Positions 14,704 through 20,719 of a DNA stretch of 26,558 nt are shown here, piece after piece. Under the pieces are notes generated by a model. It was not told the origin of the DNA. It saw only the letters and a program-made list of their open reading frames with translations, and did no database searches. The DNA lies in the IMG/VR virus record IMGVR_UViG_3300031857_001173, positions 1-26,558 of that record, one strand, 5' to 3'. Positions within the stretch are counted from its first letter, which is position 1. Each line of letters starts with the position of its first letter. This DNA is from a virus. A program made the position numbers and the translations under genes.

Positions 14704-15323
14704 TAGGCTGCGACCTCAATTTTTTCTGTTAGTAGGTGTTGTTGATTAGATGCAAATAAACTATTTACATCTTCTCCTTCTGGAATATTAATCTGAATTA
14801 CTCCAGGGATTCTTCTTGCTAAGTCTTTAGCAAATTCTTTACCTGCAGAATCTCCATCTGCAAATACATAAATTCTATCGAAGTCAGATAAAATTCTAAA
14901 ATGATGTGGCTTGATGTTCTTAACTCCAGGGACACCAAATGCTGGGAATCCTAGTTTAGATAAAGTGATTGTATCAATCTCACCTTCACATAAACATATC
15001 CAATCAGTTGCTTGGAAGTACGCACCAACATTATATAAATGTGTTGTTGCTCCAGGTATTCCTAAATACTTTGGTTCGGTTCCATCAATAGAACGAAATC
15101 TAATATCAACTACACCTGCTTCAGTGATATAAGGAATTGATAATCTTCCTTTGTATGCTTCGTGTCCAACTGCAGGTTCAGCAACAACACCTAACTTAAA
15201 TCTCTCTACGTCTTGCAGTGAGAGACCCCTCTTTGCTAGGTACTCTTCTGCCAAGTTTACGTGCTGTTGGTACTTTAATGCTGTCTGTTCCAGCAATTTC
15301 TTCTGCTCTGGACTTTGCTTCAC
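14703..15323 (-). CDS. DNA primase catalytic chain (TOPRIM), separate from its zinc-finger chain
   Basis: The start is chosen at GTG 15323, which has a strong AGAAGGAG ribosome site with nine-base spacing (15333-15340); an ATG at 15386 has none. The product is 206 residues. A helical N-terminal part (EYLAKRGLSLQDVERFKLGVV) matches the start of DnaG catalytic cores. TOPRIM motifs are CEGEID (Glu113) and DGDSAG (156-161). The zinc-finger portion is encoded by the preceding, overlapping gene in another frame (128-base overlap). Either the primase is a two-chain enzyme or there is a +1 programmed frameshift. It makes RNA primers with the helicase encoded upstream. Confidence 0.88.
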   Translation of the reverse strand: MKQSPEQKKLLEQTALKYQQHVNLAEEYLAKRGLSLQDVERFKLGVVAEPAVGHEAYKGRLSIPYITEAGVVDIRFRSIDGTEPKYLGIPGATTHLYNVGAYFQATDWICLCEGEIDTITLSKLGFPAFGVPGVKNIKPHHFRILSDFDRIYVFADGDSAGKEFAKDLARRIPGVIQINIPEGEDVNSLFASNQQHLLTEKIEVAA

Positions 15324-15537
15324 TGAATGATACTCCTTCTTGCTCCATAATAATCTTGAAAATGTCACCTTTAACATCACAAGCAAAACATATAAATGCG
15401 TTGTCTTCGTTACTTACTGTCGCCGATGCGTTCCTATCAGAATGGAATGGGCATTTCATAGAACGCCACCCTCTACCTGATGGTACACTACTTGCGCCGT
15501 AAGACACAAGTACCTTAGCAATTGGCGAATCAGACAT
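15196..15537 (-). CDS. DNA primase zinc-binding chain (CHC2-type)
   Basis: The ATG at 15537 (AAGGGAAC just before) gives 113 residues; a TTG one codon earlier is possible. A CHC2 zinc finger is formed by C29, H32, C50 and C53 (CPFHSD ... FICFACDVKGD), followed by an amphipathic helix (EGVSFSEAKSRAEEIAG) that ends the standard domain. It then runs out of the primase pattern into an Arg-rich tail (RKLGRRVPSKEG, then ARRREI), which is the part that overlaps the catalytic gene. Contributes template recognition to the primase. Overlaps the resolvase-like gene by eight bases. Confidence 0.87.
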   Translation of the reverse strand: MSDSPIAKVLVSYGASSVPSGRGWRSMKCPFHSDRNASATVSNEDNAFICFACDVKGDIFKIIMEQEGVSFSEAKSRAEEIAGTDSIKVPTARKLGRRVPSKEGSLTARRREI

Positions 15538-15865
15538 CAAGTTCCCTTATTAAAGATAAGAACATATAAAATGGCATAGTTGCATACCATTCGCCAACAT
15601 CTGTTGTTCCTTTTCTTTTGTGAACTACAGCACCTGTTACGGCATTTGCGTTATCTACTTCAACTACTAACTCTTTAACCCAACCAGATAGTTCCATCTT
15701 TTTATGGTCTTTGACTTCAAAAACAACATCATCAATACCTGAGATGTCACCCTTATCTAGACTTCCTTGTAAAGCACGGCGTTCTGCTTTAGGAAATCCA
15801 TTGGCTTTAAGGTATTTAACTACAGCAGTTTCTGCAGCAGTACCTTTCTGTTTAGATTTACTCAT
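15530..15865 (-). CDS. PD-(D/E)xK nuclease, Holliday-junction-resolvase-like
   Basis: 111 residues from ATG 15865 (GTG 15871 also possible). The fold residues are E12 in GTAAETAVVKYL, a RRALQGSLDKGD element giving D40, and E50-V-K52 in FEVKDHKK. This is the typical E...D...ExK active site. The opening KGTAxE with the RRALxGxxDxGDI signature is common in phage resolvase-like or restriction-like small nucleases. It is located between the primase chain and the helicase, so it probably processes branched DNA during replication or recombination. Confidence 0.75.
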   Translation of the reverse strand: MSKSKQKGTAAETAVVKYLKANGFPKAERRALQGSLDKGDISGIDDVVFEVKDHKKMELSGWVKELVVEVDNANAVTGAVVHKRKGTTDVGEWYATMPFYMFLSLIRELDV

Positions 15866-15950
15866 CTTCACCTATATTCGATTCGTTATTGCAAGTGCAA
15901 TACCACGTCTTAAGACATATATAACATTTGCCATCATTATCCTTAGACAT
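15858..15950 (-). CDS. 30-aa zinc-knuckle microprotein
   Basis: A 31-codon frame from ATG 15950 to TAA 15858-15860. It overlaps the helicase stop by eight bases and the resolvase start by eight bases, so it fills the apparent gap exactly. The product has C9-x2-C12 and C18-x-C20 in a CYICLKTWYCTC segment, similar to CYECYADWHLCIC in the 21870-22106 product. The CTTAAG palindrome lies inside the gene. Real by tight packing and cysteine pattern; function is unknown, possibly zinc-bound protein or nucleic-acid contact. Confidence 0.6.
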   Translation of the reverse strand: MSKDNDGKCYICLKTWYCTCNNESNIGEDE

Positions 15951-16737
15951 TAATCTCTCGGTCAATATCATCAAGGTTCATATATTCAGGATTAAACTTT
16001 AGATACACAGCATCAGTACCACTAGCATTTGCAGCACCATATCTATTCTTAACAGGTGATACAGCCATATCTCCTGCTGGTGTTATTGCCATTGTACAAA
16101 TCAATGCTGGCATCTGTGAAACTTTACCTTGAATACTTGAACGTGGTGGACAAGGGTTTCCATCAAATGCTTCAGAGGTATGATGTAGTAAAAGAATTGC
16201 AGCGTTAGTATCTCTTGCTAAGAATTTGATTTCTTTCATAGTAGAGCGCATCGCTGACCACTCTTCTCCACCACCATCTGAAATATCTACAAGGTTATCT
16301 AAAACAATTAGATGTGGATTCTGTCCGTGCACTTCTTCAAATGCTAAAACTTCTTCATCTAAATCTGTTAATGATGGGGCTGCTTCAAATGACCAAAAGA
16401 TATGTTTAGCGTTCTTATTAATAATATCTTTAGCCCAAGATTGTTCTTCTGAAAGTATTCTTTCTGCTTCATCTTGTGTCTTACTTGTAACCATAGAAAA
16501 CAAACGCATACTCATTGTGTGTGCGCCAGTATCTGCTGAAACATAAAGTGTTGGAACATTAGAACGAAGAGCAATAGCGAGGGCAAGAGTTGACTTGCCC
16601 ACGCCTGGTGCTCCAGCAAACATTGAAACTTCAGAACGTCTAAGAATTATTTTCTTCTTCTCAAATGCTCTGAAGACAGGACGAAGAGGTTCCCCTCCTG
16701 CTTCAGTCTTGCCAATTGTTCTGCTGAGAGTTCTCAT
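15943..16737 (-). CDS. RecA-fold replicative helicase/ATPase (RepA/DnaB-like)
   Basis: 264 residues. Walker A is at GAPGVGKST (42-50), and Walker B is at LIVLDN (143-148). A sensor-like segment reads ILLLHHTSEAFD, followed by SSIQGKVSQMPALI, typical of RepA/DnaB C-terminal ATPase domains, where H-H and an RNA/DNA-proximal loop occur. It lacks an N-terminal DnaB domain, so it resembles short phage helicases or loaders. It lies next to the primase pair, resolvase and nuclease, in line with a replisome role. Confidence 0.82.
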   Translation of the reverse strand: MRTLSRTIGKTEAGGEPLRPVFRAFEKKKIILRRSEVSMFAGAPGVGKSTLALAIALRSNVPTLYVSADTGAHTMSMRLFSMVTSKTQDEAERILSEEQSWAKDIINKNAKHIFWSFEAAPSLTDLDEEVLAFEEVHGQNPHLIVLDNLVDISDGGGEEWSAMRSTMKEIKFLARDTNAAILLLHHTSEAFDGNPCPPRSSIQGKVSQMPALICTMAITPAGDMAVSPVKNRYGAANASGTDAVYLKFNPEYMNLDDIDREINV

Positions 16738-16740
16738 TGT

Positions 16741-17127
16741 TTAGACCCAGCCTGGCTCTCCACGCTTAATCCAAATTGGTTCGCATTGGTCTGAAGTTCC
16801 TTTAGCAGATGGACACATCCACGCTTGCCAAGGTCCTTTACCACTTGCTCCTGCTTTGTGTTTGCGTGTTCCGTGTTTGCAACTTGGTGATGGTGTACTT
16901 GGTGCAGCAACATTAATTGCTGTAACAGTTCCACCAACAGCACTTGCAATTTCAGAAATAGACATTGGACTCATTACTTCTTCCAATGCACCAATAACTG
17001 ATTCAACTTTTCCAGCAACAGCATCACTTACGTTTTTGCTGAAGGCTGACCAATCATCACCACGAACGGTAAGGATTGTTCCTTTCGGTGTCTTTACGTT
17101 TGCTACAAACGTTGACTCACTTGACAT
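16741..17127 (-). CDS. actinophage-type zinc-finger protein, partner of the nuclease operon
   Basis: 128 residues with GGAGAAGT ribosome site ten bases before ATG 17127. The N-terminal portion (FVANVKTPKGTILTVRGDDW) is a beta hairpin region, followed by a helical stretch. The C-terminus is a zinc finger with CKHG (about 83-86), W-M-C-P (about 106) and DQCEPIW. Similar short proteins with a CxHG...CPS...QC.P.W ending are often found next to RecB/Cas4-type exonuclease genes in actinophages, and an ssDNA-binding or recombination role is suspected but unproven. It overlaps the nuclease gene by 11 bases. Confidence 0.6.
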   Translation of the reverse strand: MSSESTFVANVKTPKGTILTVRGDDWSAFSKNVSDAVAGKVESVIGALEEVMSPMSISEIASAVGGTVTAINVAAPSTPSPSCKHGTRKHKAGASGKGPWQAWMCPSAKGTSDQCEPIWIKRGEPGWV

Positions 17128-17806
17128 TGATTACTTCTCCTAACGGAAGATGGTTCTTACCATCTACCCAATAGCAGTGCTCCTGATAGGAACACAGTTT
17201 ACATCCCTCGAAGTTAGGCAGATATAAATTATTCTCTCTCGCTTTTTGAAAGAGACTAACCATTTCATCTAACTTTCTTAATGTAAATTTATCTAGGCTA
17301 GTAGGAATACTTGTGCTTCCTTGTCTAGCCATCCAGTATACGCCGTAAGACGGACGTATTCCCAATGCACGTTCCATCATACAAGCATAAACTTGTAATT
17401 GTAAATCTGATTGTGGTGTTCTTATTCCTGTCTTAAGGTCTAAGATTACTAATTCACCTTCAGGTGTAACGAATACTCGGTCAATGGCACCTTTCATAAA
17501 GATGTCACCAATTTTAATTTCAATCATTAATTCAATGGCAGGTCTACCTTCAGGTGTTGTCCATAGTTTCCAACCTGAACCTTTACGCCACTCAACCCAG
17601 TTGTTTAAGAACGTTTTTCCATTCTCAAACCACCAATCATAGTTCTCACCATTAGGGTTAGCCTTAGTTGTTCTTGTTGATTGTCTAAATGAATCTTTAG
17701 GTATTAAGTCATAACTTCTGTCTTTAGATTCAAATGTCCAAGCGTCTGACCAAATCTTATTAATATCCAATTTGATTAAGCCTTTCTCTTGGAATAATTT
17801 TACCAT
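17117..17806 (-). CDS. RecB/Cas4-like nuclease, C-terminal part of a split gene
   Basis: 229 residues from ATG 17806 (AGGA weak), or 217 from TTG 17770 with AAAGG at good spacing. Family motifs: IELMIEI (Glu about 92), KGAIDRV (D109), ILDLKTG (D123, K125), QLQVYA (Q136-138), and a C-terminal CKLCSYQEHC (C202, C205, C211) that supplies three of four iron-sulfur ligands. The first family motif (the GxxxH and the first Cys) is missing here and found in 18223-18432. These nucleases resect DNA 5' or 3' ends. The two pieces are separated by an unrelated gene. Confidence 0.85.
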   Translation of the reverse strand: MVKLFQEKGLIKLDINKIWSDAWTFESKDRSYDLIPKDSFRQSTRTTKANPNGENYDWWFENGKTFLNNWVEWRKGSGWKLWTTPEGRPAIELMIEIKIGDIFMKGAIDRVFVTPEGELVILDLKTGIRTPQSDLQLQVYACMMERALGIRPSYGVYWMARQGSTSIPTSLDKFTLRKLDEMVSLFQKARENNLYLPNFEGCKLCSYQEHCYWVDGKNHLPLGEVINVK

Positions 17807-18233
17807 AACTTTCTTGTATTCCTATGTTCCAACCGTCCTCGGCGCGTATCCAACCAAGCACTTCAACTTCTTTAAACTCTGGCGCAATAGCAATAGCACC
17901 AACAATTATTAAATCTCTGTTTAAATCTTTATGTCTTACGGCAGGACCAGATTTAGTTCTGACTCTTCTAACTTCAATGTTAGTTCCAACATCAGGAATA
18001 AATTTATTATTTTCGTGTTTACTTTCATCCCAAATAGATGCTGTCCAATATTGATTCATCGCTTTAGCAACTGCTAATTCGCATATAGCACTAGCAACTT
18101 GTGCTGTTCTATCATCTTCCATACGAGACCTATCGTAATAAGATGCATCAGATTTATCCCAGTTCGCTGTAAATCTTCTGATACCTATATAACTTGCGTA
18201 TTCATATTCCCAAGGTTCAAGTTTAATTAACAT
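17760..18233 (-). CDS. uncharacterised protein inserted between nuclease halves
   Basis: 157 residues with a clear GGAGAC ribosome site that lies inside the codons of the upstream nuclease piece. It overlaps that gene by 11 bases and the downstream piece by 47 (or 11 with the TTG start). Helical N-terminus (LEPWEYEYASYIGIRRFTA, AQVASAICELAVAKAMNQYW) with a beta core, DVGTNIEVRRVRTKSGPAVR then RDLIIVGAIAIAP and EVLGWIRA. The ELAVAKA...D...IEVRR...VGA pattern resembles small PD-(D/E)xK-like phage proteins (Glu, Asp, E-x-R), so a nuclease fold is possible. No confirmed family. It occupies a clean cassette position that splits the nuclease gene. Confidence 0.6.
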   Translation of the reverse strand: MLIKLEPWEYEYASYIGIRRFTANWDKSDASYYDRSRMEDDRTAQVASAICELAVAKAMNQYWTASIWDESKHENNKFIPDVGTNIEVRRVRTKSGPAVRHKDLNRDLIIVGAIAIAPEFKEVEVLGWIRAEDGWNIGIQESYGKIIPRERLNQIGY

Positions 18234-18432
18234 TATTTTCTGTCTCCCATAATTCTAAATCATAGATTTCTGTTGCCTTGTGTACTGCTGAACCACCAAG
18301 ATTCCAGATTGCTGGTTGCTCATCAACTTTTGCTATGCGTCCAAGATAGTACTGCCATCCACAGTTTAACCAAGTTGTTAATGATGAATATGAAACGTGT
18401 TCTGGTACTTGATGACCATTAATTTCTAACAT
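18223..18432 (-). CDS. RecB/Cas4-like nuclease, N-terminal part of a split gene
   Basis: ATG 18432 is chosen because CAGGAGATAAA immediately precedes it; a longer frame to 18537 would have no ribosome site. The 69-residue product has the classical opening of RecB-family nucleases: EHVSYSSLTTWLNCGWQYYL (C24 first iron-sulfur Cys), then WNLGGSAVHKATEIYD (G47-x3-H51, E55). The domain is cut after this point: the core D, D-x-K and three other cysteines occur in 17117-17806. The active enzyme must therefore either be reassembled from two chains or be inactivated. First gene of the leftward replication operon. Confidence 0.82.
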   Translation of the reverse strand: MLEINGHQVPEHVSYSSLTTWLNCGWQYYLGRIAKVDEQPAIWNLGGSAVHKATEIYDLELWETENNVN

Positions 18433-18463
18433 TTTATCTCCTGTCTCTTTGTCTCTAAGGATA

Positions 18464-18494
18464 GTCAGGGAGGGGGAGACAACCCTTCCCTGAC
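18464..18494 (-). promoter_or_regulatory. leader hairpin of the replication operon
   Basis: GTCAGGG (18464-18470) pairs with CCCTGAC (18488-18494), and inner bases AGGGG/CCCTT extend it to about 12 pairs with one G-T pair, leaving a 6-base AGACAA-like loop. It sits 31-62 bases upstream of the first gene of the leftward operon, with no long T run. Possible leader structure or attenuator. Confidence 0.5.
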
Positions 18495-18542
18495 CAAAGG
18501 AGGAAGTGCAAAACACTTCTAAGTAAAACAATACCAAAGGTT

Positions 18543-18570
18543 TATCATTTATGCAAACGCATAAATGATA
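18543..18570. repeat. perfect 12-bp inverted repeat
   Basis: TATCATTTATGC (18543-18554), a 4-base AAAC spacer and GCATAAATGATA (18559-18570). It is either a dimer binding site or the hairpin part of a terminator or origin element; it lies at the edge of the AT-rich block. Confidence 0.8.
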
Positions 18571-18581
18571 TTAATATAATT

Positions 18582-18644
18582 ACTACTATAGTAGTTATAT
18601 TATATTATATATATTAATACTATAGTATTTAATACTATAGTATT
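18582..18644. repeat. triple palindrome with TACTATAGTA core
   Basis: ACTACTATAGTAGT (18582-18595) and two identical AATACTATAGTATT copies (18616-18629, 18631-18644, 15-bp phase) share the 10-bp core. They lie in nearly pure A/T DNA. Likely operators for a divergent pair of transcripts, or unwinding/iteron elements of an origin. Confidence 0.7.
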
Positions 18645-18753
18645 TAATAATATATATCCCCACCCTGCCACCCTCTAGTTTAGTACTAGAACTTTAGGTT
18701 TGTCAAATCCCTAATGCTTGTGGTAAGGTGGTCCGTACGAACAAAGGAGATAA

Positions 18754-19098
18754 ATGTTCATACCAATAATTCTTTTAAGTTTCCCTCCTGCTGTAATGTC
18801 GGAGCAAATAAAAGAATCTCCTGTCTTAAGTCGTGCTTATGTACGAGGTCAAGCAGAAGTTAAAGGTTGGACAGGTAATCAATGGAGTTGCCTTGATGAA
18901 TTAGTTTGGCGTGAATCTAAGTGGAAGATAGACGCAGACAATCCTAAATCATCTGCTTTTGGTTTATTCCAGATGTTAAAGACTCCCGAAGATACCGAAA
19001 TCGAGGAGCAAACAAAACGAGGTTTAAGATATATCGAACATAGATATAAAGAACCTTGTTCTGCCTTAAGACATCACGATAGAAGAAATTGGTACTAA
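18754..19098 (+). CDS. secreted lytic transglycosylase-like protein
   Basis: 114 residues preceded by AAAGGAGATAAATG. The N-terminus (MFIPIILLSFPPAVMSEQ) is a short hydrophobic signal or anchor segment. The core has WSCLDELVWRESKWKIDADN then SAFGLFQMLK, which matches the transglycosylase SLT signature with catalytic Glu in the WRESxW context and the SxxxGLFQ motif. GLRYIEHRYKEPCSALRHH follows the later GxxYI...Y..PC..W pattern. It cuts the glycan backbone of peptidoglycan. It is the only rightward gene in a 10-kb leftward zone, and its stop overlaps the convergent gene by four bases (one CTTAAG site lies inside the gene, another near the end). Confidence 0.8.
   Translation: MFIPIILLSFPPAVMSEQIKESPVLSRAYVRGQAEVKGWTGNQWSCLDELVWRESKWKIDADNPKSSAFGLFQMLKTPEDTEIEEQTKRGLRYIEHRYKEPCSALRHHDRRNWY
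18822..18833. promoter_or_regulatory. CTTAAG palindrome site (TGTCTTAAGTCG)
   Basis: Ten of twelve bases match the TGTCTTAAGACA consensus. It lies inside the transglycosylase gene. Confidence 0.45.
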
Positions 19099-19319
19099 TC
19101 CTCTAATTCTAATTTAGAATCTATTGGTATAGGTGGTGTTACTGTTGCTCCACAAGACCAGCAATAAGCCCCTTGTAAGCCATATGCGTCTATTTCGTAT
19201 GTCTCTGTATCAAAATGTACAGGAATCATAATCCACTCGCCATCACACCTAGTGCATCGCGCACTAGGTATGTTGGTGAAATCTTCTTTATTCTTTTCCT
19301 TCTTCTTCTTCCACTTCAT
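19095..19319 (-). CDS. small zinc-ribbon protein
   Basis: 74 residues from ATG 19319 (preceded by an in-frame TTG). The first part is a poly-lysine stretch that is the out-of-frame overlap with the upstream gene's acidic end. A zinc ribbon is formed by ARCTRCDGEW (C-x2-C) and AYCWSCGATV (C-x2-C) separated by about 28 residues. There is no obvious ribosome site, so start is uncertain. Such ribbons may bind nucleic acid or proteins. Convergent with the transglycosylase gene, overlapping by four bases. Confidence 0.6.
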   Translation of the reverse strand: MKWKKKKEKNKEDFTNIPSARCTRCDGEWIMIPVHFDTETYEIDAYGLQGAYCWSCGATVTPPIPIDSKLELED

Positions 19320-19572
19320 CAAGATTTAGCATATCCTCGTCTATTAAAATTGTTGTGGCATCAGCAAATTTCATAGCCAATGCACCAATAGTACCTATAA
19401 TTAAAAGTCTAGTGTTATGACTGGTACTAGCATCTTGCCAAGTATCGTCATCTCTCACAAGTCCGTTAATTATATCTACAACATTTTCACTTTCTTCAAC
19501 TGCTTCAACTACTTCTTTTTTAAATGCGCTGTTGATGAGTTCTTCAATACGATACTCGTTATTATCAGGCAA
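19288..19572 (-). CDS. unknown protein, TTG start, acidic tail
   Basis: The frame is open further upstream, but only TTG 19572 follows the recurrent GGAGACGAGG ribosome site of this region. The 94-residue product is helical and acidic (VVEAVEESENVVDIINGLV), followed by a hydrophobic segment (RLLIIGTIGALAMKFADATT), and ends EVEEEEGKE. The start overlaps the WhiB stop by eight bases. No family is recognised. Possible membrane association of the hydrophobic part. Confidence 0.5.
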   Translation of the reverse strand: MPDNNEYRIEELINSAFKKEVVEAVEESENVVDIINGLVRDDDTWQDASTSHNTRLLIIGTIGALAMKFADATTILIDEDMLNLDEVEEEEGKE

Positions 19573-19900
19573 CCTCGTCTCCTCTCTTATCCCAAGAACC
19601 AAACGCATCTCGTTGCGCTGTATCAAATATCTCTGCAACAATACCTAATTCTTTGCGTGCTCGTCTTCTCTCTGTATAGGTAGTTCCTCCCCATACTCCA
19701 CGAACATCAACGTGTAAAGCGTATTCATAACATTGTCTTAAGACAGGACAATCTTGACAGTACGCCTTTTGCTCTGGCGCTATCTCTTCTCTTCTCCTAT
19801 TTGAACCATAATTAAAGAACCAATCAGGGTCAGGGTGAGATAAGCACTTCGCTGTTTCAAAGTATGGTGTTATATAGCGAGTACTGATTGGCTTTGCCAC
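19565..19900 (-). CDS. whiB: WhiB-family iron-sulfur transcription regulator
   Basis: 111 residues with GTG start after GAGGAG. It has the four WhiB cysteines C19, C48, C51 and C57 (AKCLSHPDPDWFF ... AYCQDCPVLRQC) and the G-(V/I)-W-G-G turn at 68-72, followed by a basic segment (TERRRARKE). Family knowledge: WhiB proteins bind a 4Fe-4S cluster and the sigma factor region 4 and act in Actinobacteria; phages such as TM4 carry homologues that interfere with host division or superinfection. This is the strongest marker for an actinobacterial host. One perfect TGTCTTAAGACA palindrome lies within this gene. Confidence 0.95.
   Translation of the reverse strand: MAKPISTRYITPYFETAKCLSHPDPDWFFNYGSNRRREEIAPEQKAYCQDCPVLRQCYEYALHVDVRGVWGGTTYTERRRARKELGIVAEIFDTAQRDAFGSWDKRGDEVA
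19734..19745. promoter_or_regulatory. CTTAAG palindrome site, perfect consensus
   Basis: TGTCTTAAGACA inside the WhiB coding sequence. One of three perfect copies in the window. Confidence 0.6.
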
Positions 19901-20364
19901 GATTTTGTAATCTCCTCTTCGATAGTGGTTTCGCCATTTCGTACTCGATAAATAATTGCGCCAAGGTCAATGATGTCACTCTTAACCCAGCGTTGTCTCT
20001 CATCATCACGACTTAAGACATAAAGAGATTTACTTGATGGGTCAAATATGTATGCGTATTCGGTACACATAACATCTTTGGATTCCCAAGTAATCCACAG
20101 TTCTTGTTTGTGTTGGCTAGGTATGCCATAGCCAGCGATATGGTCGTCTTCTTCTTTAAGATAGTCAGGTCTTTCAAAACTAAGCGATGACCAACTAGGT
20201 TGCTCAAAGACTAGCGTTGATACGACATCATTTAAGTTATGTCTTAAGACTAACTCAATTAGAGTTGGAACCATATTGCTTGGGTATCCGTCCCAATGTA
20301 CATATTTACCAATCCAAATATCTTCATCTCCAACTGTTCTTCCTACTACTGACCTTGTTGCCAT
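19870..20364 (-). CDS. conserved phage hypothetical protein (HWDGYP family)
   Basis: 164 residues with AAGGAGGCAAATAAAATG, an excellent start. The opening is MATRSVVGRTVGDEDIWIG followed by KYVHWDGYPSNMVPTLIELV. This sequence (GxYxHWDGYPxxxGxxL) recurs in actinobacterial and phage genes of unknown function. The C-terminal half is beta-rich and acidic (LYVLSRDDERQRWVK). No catalytic motif that I can name. The 3' end overlaps WhiB by 31 bases, so the two genes are probably co-translated. Confidence 0.65.
   Translation of the reverse strand: MATRSVVGRTVGDEDIWIGKYVHWDGYPSNMVPTLIELVLRHNLNDVVSTLVFEQPSWSSLSFERPDYLKEEDDHIAGYGIPSQHKQELWITWESKDVMCTEYAYIFDPSSKSLYVLSRDDERQRWVKSDIIDLGAIIYRVRNGETTIEEEITKSWQSQSVLAI
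20240..20251. promoter_or_regulatory. CTTAAG palindrome site (TGTCTTAAGACT)
   Basis: Eleven of twelve bases match the TGTCTTAAGACA consensus; located inside the 19870-20364 gene. Confidence 0.5.
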
Positions 20365-20365
20365 T

Positions 20366-20512
20366 TTATTTGCCTCCTTGTATTAAGTCAAACGATACCT
20401 TACCGATTGACTTTTCTTGCTCTAACTCTTCTTCTGTTGGCACATAAGATAACTCTCTGATTATGTGCCTTAACATAGTTTCAATGCGTTCTAATCTTTG
20501 TTCAATCGTCAT
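20366..20512 (-). CDS. small coiled-coil-like protein
   Basis: 48 residues from ATG 20512, with in-frame ATGs at 20521 and 20518 as alternatives, none with a strong ribosome site. The product begins MTIEQRLERIETMLRHIIREL, a heptad pattern that suggests a short coiled coil, and continues acidic (TEEELEQEKSIGKV). The gene overlaps the end of the upstream small gene by 11 bases and its stop is two bases from the next ATG. Function unknown. Confidence 0.55.
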   Translation of the reverse strand: MTIEQRLERIETMLRHIIRELSYVPTEEELEQEKSIGKVSFDLIQGGK

Positions 20513-20654
20513 TGTCATCATCTCTGTCTGTGTCCCAATCCCACTCGTCAATCATTTGTTGTTTGTAATCTCGGTATGCTTCTGCTTCGCATATCTCGCA
20601 AAAGTTTCCCCAACTCCTACCGTGACAGGTGATTGCATTATCTAAACTACTCAT
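20502..20654 (-). CDS. 50-aa zinc-knuckle microprotein
   Basis: Frame from ATG 20654 (overlapping the preceding stop as ATGA) to TGA 20502-20504. It contains ITCHGRSWGNFCEICEAEAY (C10, H11, C19, C22), suggesting a zinc site, followed by an extremely acidic end (DEWDWDTDRDDDNDD). Context of ATGA-coupled tiny genes supports reality. An acidic tail could be a DNA mimic, but this is speculative. Confidence 0.6.
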   Translation of the reverse strand: MSSLDNAITCHGRSWGNFCEICEAEAYRDYKQQMIDEWDWDTDRDDDNDD

Positions 20655-20719
20655 CGTTGCCCCCATACTAAATACATTAGCACAACGAATCCGATAGATA
20701 TGATAAGTTCAACAATCAT
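20651..20719 (-). CDS. 22-aa single-helix membrane microprotein
   Basis: ATG 20719 to TGA 20651. GAGGACGACAAATG is the ribosome site. The product is MIVELIISIGFVVLMYLVWGQR, cut here into two parts by description only: MIVELIISIGF and VVLMYLVWGQR. Almost all of it is one hydrophobic helix ending in a positive residue. Coupled by ATGA overlaps with both neighbours. Small enough that a chance frame is possible, but both overlaps and the ribosome site agree. Confidence 0.5.
   Translation of the reverse strand: MIVELIISIGFVVLMYLVWGQR

Larger units (their letters stand above)
18433..18753. other. AT-rich divergent control region, about 320 bases without genes
   Basis: It lies between the leftward replication operon and the rightward 18754 gene. 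It holds a 12-bp hairpin, a smaller one (GAAGTG/CACTTC, 18504-18518), a 28-bp perfect inverted repeat, three copies of a TACTATAGTA palindrome in a nearly pure A/T stretch (18570-18657), and TCTAGT-N5-ACTAGA at 18674-18690. No gene is supported. It may include divergent promoters and operators or a replication origin. Confidence 0.7.

Noticed and set aside
15196-15386. Primase split as a sequencing frameshift
   Set aside because: The catalytic frame has its own strong ribosome site and GTG, which would not be expected from an error; kept as a caveat only.
16734-16949. Gln/His-rich leftward frame
   Set aside because: Alternate frame of the zinc-finger gene at 16741-17127, with no ribosome site.
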